A DNA stretch of 64,000 nt from Porpolomopsis calyptriformis (lineage: Eukaryota; Basidiomycota; Agaricomycetes; Agaricales; Hygrophoraceae), in NCBI GenBank assembly GCA_951640195.1, contig OX621174.1, forward strand, positions 310,001 through 374,000. Reading direction: 5' to 3'. Below the pieces are notes generated by a model. The model made no database searches. It was not told the origin of the DNA and saw only the letters and a list, made by a program, of their open reading frames with translations. Below, in pieces: positions 55,470 through 64,000 of the stretch (position 1 is the stretch's first letter; each line of letters begins with the position of its first letter). The position numbers and the translations under genes are program-made.

Positions 55470-57437
55470 ATGGGCACCATCGCAGCCACCACCTCTACCC
55501 TGCCAGCTTCAACCCCTCAAGCAACAACACTCTTGAGCGACACTTTACCTGCGAATATCCCGAAGCTCGAAATCGACAGCTCAAACTGGGCCATCTGGTC
55601 ATTTTGTTTTGAAGTTGCTGTGAAGGCTAAACGAAAATGGCGGCACTTTGTAGGAGGACAAAGGCCAGTTCACACCGGTGTTGTCACCACTGACAAACAG
55701 GCTGAGCTCGACAAGTGGGATGAAGACGAGGCGACTGCAATGTACCTCCTCACGCAATAGATCCCAGATTCAATTATCTTTCAGATCAAGGGGCTGACAA
55801 CCATTGCTGCCATGTGGAAACTCATCATCGCTGACTACACAGAGAAGGGAGTGTATGCGAAGACTGACCTGCGGCAAGACTTCCTGCAATTGAAGTGCAG
55901 AGAAAATGCCAACATCCGCGAATTCCTAATGGAACTGCGCAGCAAGAAGGAGTGACTGGCAGCTGTCGACATCAAGATCGATGACAAGGACTATGCGTCA
56001 ATGATACTATCAGCCATTCCGCATTCCCTATCAACTTTCGCCGCAAGTATGGTAAGCGCCGTGAGGCTCCTAGCCTCCCAACAACCCAATGTCACCTCTC
56101 AAGACATCAAGCCAGATGCGCTTATCGCGCTCATCTCTGAAGAGTACGACAGGCAAGTCACTATGCGACAGTGGAAGCCTGGTCGGAACCAATGAAACTG
56201 TCGCAACAGCGATGAAGCAATGTTAGTTGCACCCAACAACTCTAAACGACCTGGAAGATCAATGGGACGGTGAACAGCTGGTCCCAAGGATGAATGTTAC
56301 AACTGTGGCAAGCAGGGGCACTTTTCTCAGGACTGTCTTGCACCCTGAAAGCCCAAACCCTCAGGCAGCGCGAATGCTGCAATCAATTCCGATTCGGAAG
56401 CCTGTTACACTTTCAAACCTGACGTCGAGTCCTCGAACGAATCGCGAATAACGACCGACCCACCCCACGATGGATGCACCTCCATGCCGGAGCTAGGCAT
56501 CATCACAAATGGTGACAACGATGAGGGGGAGAATTACAATGATGGATACGAGATGGATTGGTTCAACCGAGTAAATGCTGACTGTCGCGACCCAGAGCAT
56601 CGCGGGCAGGATCTCGCATGCGATGACGATTCCGATGCAAGCACTTGTTTCATCACGGATGGAACACCAGTTGACCCCGACCCTATCACGATCGCATCAG
56701 TCAATGCTGAAGGAAACGCCGGCGAGACATTAACAATCAAGTTATATGACTCTGGTGCAACCCAGCATACCAGTCCCTACCGAAGGAACTTCGAATGATT
56801 CACATCAATACCTCCCAAGACCCTCTCTGCCGCTAACAAACAGAAGTTCGACGCTGTCGCCAAGGGTGATATGGTTATTGAAATCCCAAATGGATCGCGA
56901 ACGTCGAAAATACGACTCACAGATGTCTTATACTCGCCCACTGTCAGATACACGCTTGTATCAATCGGATGACTCGATGAAGATGGATACTCCACAGACT
57001 TCAAACACGGAACTTGCACGATATGAAATCGCAATAGCAATATAGTGGGGCGAATCCCCAAAAGCTGCCAAGGACTATACAAGGTCACCCACGATGCGCA
57101 AAACGAATCTGTGAATGCTATCGAAGACGCTATTGGCGTAATGGACCTGCACAGTCGCCTGGGACATGTATCCCCCACTGCTGCTCGAAAGCTCATTGAA
57201 AAAGGCCTGGTCATCGGACTACATCTTGACCCAAAGAAGGATAGCGAATCCTTGTTTTGCAAAGCCTGTGTATATGCCAAGGCAATGCGAAAGTCCATCA
57301 CAAGGGAGAGAGTTGGTGAGCGCGCCAAGAACTTCAGAGATGAAGTACACACCGATGTGTGGGGACTGTCCCCAGTTGAAACACTCTGAGGGTGACGCTA
57401 CTACATCTCATTTACTAATGATGCAACACAACATACC
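55470..57437 (+). pseudogene. Copia gag-pol, truncated and with ten nonsense codons
   Basis: One reading frame from MGTIAATTSTLPAS to the gypsy insertion without any indel. Gag has the UBN2-like pattern (LDSSNW-type IDSSNWAIWSF, DYTEKGVYAKTDLRQDFLQL). Zinc knuckle CYNCGKQGHFSQDC (about 56,295). Protease LYDSGATQHTSPY (about 56,740). Pre-integrase MDLHSRLGHVSPTAARKLIE with CKACVYAKAMR, then VHTDVWGLSPVETL at the integrase start. The frame is stopped by one TAG (55,758) and about nine TGA codons, mostly where Arg is expected. RT and RNase H are not in the window. Confidence 0.85.
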
Positions 57438-57593
57438 TGTCAGAGATATATTTTTTCTTTTTCTTTGCTCGTCTATTCCCATTTACATCAGACAGTTTAC
57501 ATCAATAACCGCTTAGCCACCCAAGCTCCGCTTAGTAATAGAAGGTGACCAAGCCATATCTATATTTAGTCTACCATCACTCTCCTTATCTAC

Positions 57594-57653
57594 ATGACTC
57601 ATCCATAGTCGTTACGACTCACACGTAGTCAGCATGACTCATACTTAGCTAGT
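57594..57653 (+). repeat. Three 20-bp tandem units with TGACTCA-like cores in U3
   Basis: ATGACTCAT at 57,594, ACGACTCAC at 57,614 and ATGACTCAT at 57,634 are spaced exactly 20 bp, each followed by a TAG-containing spacer. TGACTC(A/T) is the core bound by fungal Gcn4/AP-1-type bZIP factors. Confidence 0.75.
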
Positions 57654-57660
57654 ATATAAA
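57653..57660 (+). promoter_or_regulatory. TATA box of the gypsy LTR
   Basis: TATATAAA, about 33 bp before the predicted transcript start at 57,685/57,686. Confidence 0.7.
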
Positions 57661-57794
57661 GCTAGCAGTAGATAGACTTAGGATAAGTCTGTTTCTTTTG
57701 TTAACACCCCAATCAGTAGTCTGCTAGCCCTTTAAAACCCTACACCCAGAGCCTGAAGTAAAACCTTGCGATCAACCCTAGACTGCTGTCTAAC

Positions 57795-57807
57795 AAGAAA
57801 CAGACTT
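57795..57807 (+). other. Self-priming primer-binding site of the gypsy element
   Basis: AAGAAACAGACTT directly after the LTR is the exact reverse complement of AAGTCTGTTTCTT at 57,685-57,697, the predicted 5' end of the element's RNA. This is the arrangement of Tf1/sushi elements, which prime reverse transcription with their own RNA 5' end instead of a tRNA. Confidence 0.75.
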
Positions 57808-57975
57808 CCTTCTTGCTCACTCCATGCTATACAACCCCTACTCTATCTGGCCAGCGCTGAAGGTCTTCACCCACCAGATCAATTTCACCACCCAGATATC
57901 AATATCGATTAGGCTTGCTCTCTCCCCTTGTATTCCCATCAAGCCCCCCAACATCCAACTGCCACCGTTCCACCA

Positions 57976-59391
57976 ATGGTTTTGACTTGTTCATTATCTA
58001 CTATCCCTCACCCTACTATCTCTCCCTCCCAGGAAGGCTCTCTCCCTCCTGCCCCAGCTCCCATCCCTGACAAGACGGTTGACCCTGCCCAAGAAGAAGA
58101 AGAAGAAGAAGAACAAGCGGGTCCCTCTCACTCAAAAGGGAAAGGTCAAGCTGAGGACAATGATGAGGATGAAGAAGAAGATCCATGTGTAGCCTTCGAG
58201 ATCATGAAGCAGGATTACCAGCAATTGCTGCAGGTCCAACAAGACCAAGCGCAAGTGAGTCATAGAATTGAACAACAACTCCAAGTATTGATGGCCAACC
58301 TCATAGGCCCCCAACCTGTCCCTGCCCCTCTCAGGCCATTCCCTCAACCCTTCCAAGCACCTCCAGTCTTCCCCCAACCTGTCCCTGCCCCTGCCCCTGT
58401 CCCTGTCCCTGCCCCTGCCCCTGCCAAGATCAAGATGAACCCTTCTGATGAATTCTCTGGTGATCCCACCAAGCTTCGCAACTTCCTGCGTCAAGTGAAG
58501 CTGAACCATTTGGGACGACCTGGAATCTCAGAGGCCGACAAGATTATCTATGCCTTGTCGTTTATGATTGGAGGAAACACAGGACCATGGGCTGAGCGTC
58601 AAGTAGATGCTTACACAACGTTGAACTGGGTTGGTGCTGGTTGGGCTGTCTTTGAACAAGCCCTCACCTGAGACTTTGGAGACTTGGACCCCAAGTCAAC
58701 TGCTCAACTGAAGATCAAGGATGTCAAGCAGTTCAACAAGAGCGCAGAGGAGTACAACATCAATTTCAATTGATGGACCCATGATACTGGATACGGACAA
58801 GAAGCTTTGGTGACTTTATATAAAGATGGACTCAACCCCTCCCTTTTGCGACAGATCTACCTCTCAGATCGTCAACCCACCACCCTCTTTGAATGGCAGT
58901 CTCATGCTGCAGAACTTGACAGACAACATTGAGAATTCCTAGCTAGAACATCTTCTAAGCCCTAGACTCGTAACACTCGCATCACCAACACCCCCTACTG
59001 ACAAGGACCACCTGCTAGTCCCTCCACCTATTCCAACCCTGCTGCCCCCAGAATCAAACAAGAAGAAAAGCCTGCTTCACTAGGAGGAACCTACAAAGGA
59101 GTATGTTTCAACTGTGGACGATTTGGCCACTTTGCCAGTTCTTGTCCCAATGCTCCTAGGATGAGTACTTCTGGTTCTGGAAGCCGCTCCTTCACCCCAG
59201 CAGCTAGAGGTTGTGGAGGAAAGAAACCTAGTCAAGGGAGAAATGTTCGAGTTCTGGAGACCTCAGCCTCGATTGAGGAGGTTAACTCCGATGAAGATTC
59301 TTGTCAAGACTTCGAGAAGTGTGGTATCGTCAACTGGGAGCCTAGGAGGAAAGAAGAGCTGAAGAGAGCTTTGGAGAAACAGGGTTTTTGA
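57976..59391 (+). pseudogene. Gypsy gag with nonsense codons
   Basis: ATG 57,976 (MVLTCSLSTIPHPTIS), a Pro/Glu-rich N-part, a long PVPAPAP-type repeat, then the capsid region (KMNPSDEFSGDPTKLRNFLR, KIIYALSFMIGG, PWAERQVDAY) and zinc knuckle CFNCGRFGHFASSC (about 59,107). The frame runs without indels to TGA 59,389-59,391. Four TGA and one TAG interrupt it (first at 58,669). Gag would form virus-like particles in the cytosol. Confidence 0.85.
59382..59388 (+). promoter_or_regulatory. Candidate -1 frameshift heptamer GGGTTTT
   Basis: Sits immediately before the gag stop and is phased G GGT TTT in the gag frame, matching X XXY YYZ slippery sites. The pol frame is -1 relative to gag and opens exactly here. 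Confidence 0.55.
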
Positions 59392-62300
59392 ACAGTCCGG
59401 ACAATAGCTTGTGCATTGCGGACTCCTTTTCTATGTGTACCACTACCCCTATGCAATCTATTTCCCAAATTCTTGGTGCACTTGATTCGAGCGAAGAAGC
59501 TTTAACCATCCCCCTTTGGTTGGAAACCACAGACACTGGTAGACGAATTGCCGCCAGTGCATTGATAGACTCTGGTGCCTCTGGATGCTTTATAAACTGG
59601 AACTTCATGCAGGAATGCGATATCCCTTTTTATCGATTGGAAGGACCAATCCCCATGCGGAACGCAGATGGGACAGACAACTGAGGAGGTCCCATCAAAT
59701 ATGCTGTAGACCTGTGGTTGGAGATGCCAGATTTTCCTAGAGAACGAACCCATTTGGAAGTGACAAATTTAGGAGATATGATACAGGTTATCCTCGGCTA
59801 CCCGTGGCTCAAACGTAACGATCCCCTGGTTGACTGGAAGGCTGGAACACTGACTTCACATCAGACTGTGGCCCCAACCAAGACTTCTCAGGCTGGAGTG
59901 ATAGTGTCACAAGTAGGCTCTACATTGAATGGCGACTCCTACGCCAAGATTATCAGATTGGTCTCACTGGGAGACCATGCAAGACCCACTACCATGGAGG
60001 AAGATATGAAGAAGTATGTGCCGAAGAAATACTGGAGGCACTGGAAGGTGTTTATGAAGACCACCTTCGATAAACTTCCCCCATGATGACCAGAATTTGA
60101 CCATGTGATCGATCTCGAACCTACCTTTAGACCCAAGATCGGAAAGGTGTACAAACTCACTGAGTATGAACAGGGAAAGCTGAATGAATTCCTGGAGGAA
60201 CAACTTGCAAGTGGACGAATACGATGATTGAACTCCAAATAGGCTGCCTCGTTCTTCTTTGCTGCCAAAGGTGAAGAAGTTAATGCCCAAGGACAAGATG
60301 CTGGACTGCGTCCAATCTAAGACTATTGCTATCTGAATGCTCACACAATCCCAGACGCCTATCCCTTACCTCTCATCTCTGAGATTATTCAACAAACCAA
60401 GTTATCAGAAGCGGAACTGTTCACAGTCATGGATATCCGATGGGGCTTTAACAATATTCGTATCAAAGAAGGAGATGAATGGAAAGGAGCTTTCAACACT
60501 CGACGAGGGCTGTTTGAGCCCACCGTTATGTTCTTTGGGATGCGAAACTTGCCTGCCTCCTTCCAACGAATGATCGACATTCTCTTCAAAGAGGTTATCG
60601 ATTCCAAGCAGGTCCATATCTATATTGATGATATCCTGATCATGGGAAAGGACCTCACTGAACTCACCTATTGGATAGAATGAACTCTAGAGATTATGGA
60701 GAAGAATCAACTGTCCTGCAAACCTGTCAAGTGCCAGTTTGAGAAAAAGGAAGTGATTTATCTGGGGATGATGATCTCAAAAGGCCACATTGCTATTAAC
60801 CCCAAGAAGGTTGAGGTGATCAGAACCTGGCCTATCCCCCAGAAAAAATGAGATCTCCAATCCTTCCTTGGCACTACCAACTTTTGGCAAAGGTTTATCA
60901 AGGATTACTCCCTGATTGCTCATCCTCTCAATGAGCTCCTACTAAAGGATCAAGAATGGATTTGGACCCCTAGGCAACAACGTGCTTTTGATACCCTCAA
61001 GAATGCGCTTACCTCTGCTCCTGTTTTGAGGACCCCAAAGCCAAATCTTCCTTACCTTCTGGAGACAGATGCCTCTGGTGTTGCACTAGGTGCAGTCTTG
61101 ACCCAGAAAGAGAACGACGAAGAAGATTGACACCCCATTGGTTTCTACTCCAAGACCCTTCTCCCAGCTGAACGAAATTACCCCACCCATGACCAAGAGC
61201 TTTTGGCTATTATATCTGCCTTGAATGAATGGAGATACCTCCTACAAGGGACACGGCAACCCATTATGATCAAGACTGACAACCAGTCCCTCCAATACTT
61301 CATGACCAGTCATCAACTCTCTAGATGCCAGGCTAGATGGTCTGAGTTTTTAGCTCGCTTTTGGTTCAGAATCAGCTACCAGCCTAGAATCAAGAATAAG
61401 GCTGATGGACTCTCCAAATGTCCGGATCATTACCCAGAGTCTTATGAGGAGGTGGAGGACAAGGTCCTTCTGCCAAAAGAACTTTTTGTCAATGCGCTTT
61501 TCATCAATGCAATCATCAGTTTATTGTCCCCCAACTTTTTATCCAAGCTTTGCTTCCATTCCCCCCTACCCCCTGATATCATGGCCAAAATTGAAGATCC
61601 CTCTTCCAGATACACCCATGTAGATGGCATTGTGCGTGATGCTGGAGATCGTATAGTTGTGCCAAAGGATGTATCTTTGCGCACAGAAATTATTTGATTG
61701 ACCCATGACACACCCACTGGTGGCCATCCCGGCATTGAGAAGACGAAGAAACTGCTCCTCCATAATTACACATGGGAAGGTACCCCACAAGATATCACCA
61801 ATTACGTGAAGTCCTACCTTGCTTGTCAACAGACCAAGGTTTATCCACAGAAACCCACTGGACTTCTCCAACCGTTACCCCCTCCTACTAAACCATGGCA
61901 ACAGATCACTGCTGATCTTATCGTGGAACTCCCTAACTCAAAAGGATTCGATGCCATTCTAGTTGTGGTAGACAGATTCACCAAACGGGCTCACTTCATC
62001 CCAACAACTGGAAACCTGTCTGCCAAAGGAACTGCTGCGCTATTTCAAGAACATGTCTGGAAGCACCATGGATGGCCAGAGAAGATCATTACCGATCGAG
62101 GAACCCAATTCTCATCAAAGTTTGCTACATCATTGAACGAACTCCTAGGAACCACTTCTGGGCTTTCTACCGCCTATCACCCCTAAACAGATAGACAAAC
62201 CGAATGAACCAATCAAGAGTTAGAGCAGTACGTATGGCTCTACACTAACTTCATGCAAGACGATTGGAAAGACTGGTTAGCCCCGGTGGAGTTTGCTTAC

Positions 62301-62969
62301 AACAACTGAGAACATTCCTCCACTCACCAATCCCCCTTCTGGCTTGAATATGGTCGACATCCTCACACCCCCTTATCAGTTCCAACCCAAACCTCAAATC
62401 CTGATGCCAATGAGTTTTACATGCAGCTTACTAGAGCTAGAGAGAACGCTGAAGAGTCTCTTCAAAAGACTGCTAACTCAATGAAGCTCTATGCCAATCG
62501 AAAACGTCAAAAGGAACCCACATTTTATGAAGGACAAAGGGTCTGGCTTGATGCCAAGAATTTGAAAACTAGCTGGCCTGTGAAGAAACTGGATGTCCAC
62601 CAGCTCAGACCTTTTATAATTCTAAAACAAGTATCACCTGTGGCTTACTGACTAAAGCTACCGCTGTCATGGAGGATCCACCCCGTGTTTCATGTTTCGC
62701 TACTCAAGGCTCTAGAGGAGAATCTCGATCTCCATCCCCCCATTGAGGAAGATGACAATCTCCGACCACCTCTGGATGTGATCGAAGGAGAGCCTGAGTA
62801 TGAAGTGGAACGTATCTTAAATCACACCCCAGGAAAATGAAACTGACAATATCTAATCAAGTGGAAAGGCTACCCAATAGAGGCAGCTACCTGGGAACCA
62901 CAATGGAACCTCAAGCACGCAAAAGACATCTTGATGAATTATGAAAAGTCTATTCAAGTGGTGACTTAA
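59388..62969 (+). pseudogene. Gypsy pol with chromodomain, inactivated by nonsense codons
   Basis: Frame -1 to gag, continuous for about 1,190 codons to TAA 62,967 with no indel. Protease ASALIDSGASGCFIN; RT with [20 protein letters not shown] and [12 protein letters not shown]; RNase H LETDASGVALGAVLTQKE; integrase zinc motif GGHPGIEKTKKLLLHNY with CQQTK, and catalytic residues in TADLIVELP, ITDRGTQFSS and the downstream region. The C-terminal chromodomain has YEVERILNHTPG and QYLIKWKGYP with WEPQWNL, which directs integration to H3K9-methylated chromatin in related chromoviruses. About 16 in-frame stops (mainly TGA, two TAA, one TAG) break it. Confidence 0.9.
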
Positions 62970-63083
62970 CTCTCTTTCACGGATACTACCGACATCACGA
63001 TCGTTAAATCTCTTTTTCTCCTTTTCAATCTCCGACGACTATAAGGACTTCCCCTTCCCGACAATCATCAAAAGAAGCACGAA

Positions 63084-63776
63084 ATGCCCCGCCAAGTTCT
63101 TTACGCCTGCAAGTTGACTGGGAGGCGTCCACCCTGAGGGAACCCCACCGCTTCTACCTCCAACCTCCCCCCCAATTCTTCTTCCTCCTCTTCCTCGTCC
63201 AATAGTGTTTTGGTTACCCAACAGTTCAAGAAGCCGAAACAATGTACTGATACTATTGACAAGCTGGGACGAAATCGTAACTACCGAGGGCTCCCCTTTG
63301 CCAAGGTCAAGCACCTATCTGGGTGCCCCGAAACCTACGTCCCTTTTATCTCTGGAGCATGTCAATGCGAACTTAACTATGACTGTCACTAGTACACGTT
63401 TGACAAGGACAGCGACTTTGACGACAAGAAGAATCAACTTGAAGATTGGCTGGAGGCATACCAAGTTGGGCGCCAACTTTTGATGGTTATACCAGACTAG
63501 GATGAATCCAACGTCACCACCCCCACTATCCCCGAAGACCCCATCTCACACTGCATCCATCGCGTTGCTGACCAATTCTATACTGCCCGGAACGGGTACC
63601 ACTTGATGATGGATGCCAAGTACAAAAGGATCCTTGACCTGGAGGAGAATGCTGTGATGTGTAGGGAGCTGGCTGAAACTTGGTTGCGACGTGCCCAGGA
63701 GTTGGACAGCCATTACCACTGGTTTGACCCAGATGGATACCTGCTTCAACCCCCAGTTTATGATGGTGCAACCTAG
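63084..63776 (+). pseudogene. Unidentified extra ORF after gypsy pol
   Basis: Starts MPRQVLYACKLTGRRPP about 115 bp after pol. Then a Ser/Asn-rich stretch, VTQQFKKPKQCTDTIDKLGR, HLSGCPETYVPFISGACQCE, DDKKNQLEDWLEAYQVGRQL and ISHCIHRVADQFYTARNGYH, MMDAKYKRILDLEENAVMCR and RAQELDSHYHWFDPDGYL. One TGA and two TAG lie inside the same frame, the same kind of damage as in pol, and the frame ends at TAG 63,774-63,776. A further open stretch in another frame follows to 63,882. I know no domain; the Cys pairs and helical, charged second half suggest a folded protein. Confidence 0.5.
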
Positions 63777-64000
63777 GGACCGGATGCTGTTTCCAAACGA
63801 ACAGTATTCCTTACGCCTCCCTTCTGGATGTGTGGTTAGAGAAGGTGATATCTACTGGAGAGTTGAGGAAAAGTATACCTAGTGGATAGTCTTTGATCCG
63901 ACAACTATCCACTCATCCCTCCTCTTCATCGCTCACCCATCTCATCACCCCTCTACCCACCTCTACCATCCCTTTACACCTCCCCTTGACACCCTTCCTT

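Larger units (their letters stand above)
55184..57437 (+). mobile_element. Ty1/copia retrotransposon, 5' part, interrupted by a gypsy insertion
   Basis: Putative left LTR edge TGTTGGAAT at 55,184, primer-binding site at 55,399, gag-pol ORF from 55,470 through gag, zinc knuckle, protease and the start of integrase. It is cut at 57,437 where the TG of a Ty3/gypsy LTR begins; the remainder would lie beyond the gypsy element, outside the window. Confidence 0.8.
57438..57795 (+). repeat. 5' LTR of the gypsy element
   Basis: 358 bp from TGTCAGA to TCTAACA. The ends form an imperfect inverted repeat (TGTCAGA against TGTTAGA) with standard TG...CA termini. It holds a TATA box, a predicted R start at about 57,686 and a 20-bp tandem repeat. 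The boundary is inferred from one LTR only. Confidence 0.75.
57438..64000 (+). mobile_element. Ty3/gypsy chromovirus nested in the copia element
   Basis: 5' LTR, self-complementary primer site, gag, pol (protease, RT, RNase H, integrase, chromodomain) and an extra 3' ORF. It runs past the right edge of the window, so the 3' LTR and target-site duplication cannot be seen. The insertion point is inside copia integrase, so the gypsy element is the younger of the two. Confidence 0.9.

Noticed and set aside
55470..62969. TGA might be read as an amino acid in the retroelements
   Set aside because: Host genes here end normally with TGA (for example adrenodoxin reductase and NDUFS7), and two TAA and three TAG also interrupt the elements, so mutation is the simpler reading.

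Overview
The window reads as nuclear DNA of a filamentous basidiomycete, most likely an Agaricomycete. Genes are split by many introns of about 50-90 bp with GT-AG ends. The contents are typical of mushroom-forming fungi: condensin SMC2, complex I PSST, OMA1, adrenodoxin reductase, exosome RRP45, a WDR48 homologue, a GPI-anchored chitin deacetylase, a polyporopepsin-like protease, F-box proteins, NB-ARC/TPR (NLR-like) genes, a Crinkler-kinase and Ty1/copia and Ty3/gypsy retrotransposons. Most genes had to be assembled by eye from exon fragments, so exon edges are predictions.

Layout. 1-1.4 kb: decayed NB-ARC/TPR gene, followed by an F-box gene whose 3' end is tandemly duplicated. 3.4-6.1 kb: calpain (-). 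7.4-10.3 kb: a 5-oxoprolinase-type gene that has only the HyuA half (+). 11-12.9 kb: second F-box gene. 13.4-21.7 kb: a divergent pair, a DUF262 protein (-) and SMC2 (+), with an MCB-type ACGCGT site next to the SMC2 start. 21.9-26.4 kb: a 7-TM protein (-) and a dynamin-family GTPase (+). 26.8-28.5 kb: secreted aspartic protease (-). 29.2-32.4 kb: OMA1 and adrenodoxin reductase, both mitochondrial and on the same strand, with only 3 bp between the stop of one and the start of the next. 32.8 kb: an intron-containing tRNA-Glu. 33 kb: remnant of an endonuclease/exonuclease/phosphatase gene. 34.2-43.3 kb: WDR48 homologue, a TKL-like kinase and chitin deacetylase (all -). 44.8-45.8 kb: complex I NDUFS7 (-). 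46.3-50 kb: a Crinkler-kinase (-) and RRP45 (+), 78 bp apart.

50.3-64 kb is accessory. It holds an NB-ARC/TPR gene broken by one TGA, an interrupted hypothetical gene fused to a second NB-ARC/TPR fragment, a 5'-complete copia element, and a chromovirus (Ty3/gypsy) inserted into that copia element and running off the right edge. Both retroelements keep one uninterrupted reading frame per ORF over kilobases. They are inactivated only by nonsense codons explicable as C-to-T changes (mainly CGA to TGA). The gypsy LTR/leader has the layout of a self-primed (Tf1-type) element: 13 nt around the predicted transcript start are exactly complementary to the predicted primer site. The element also carries an unrecognised ORF after pol.

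Taken together, a core-gene region (chromosome condensation, mitochondrial quality control, RNA decay, cell wall) borders a fast-changing block of NLR-like, Crinkler and transposon DNA.
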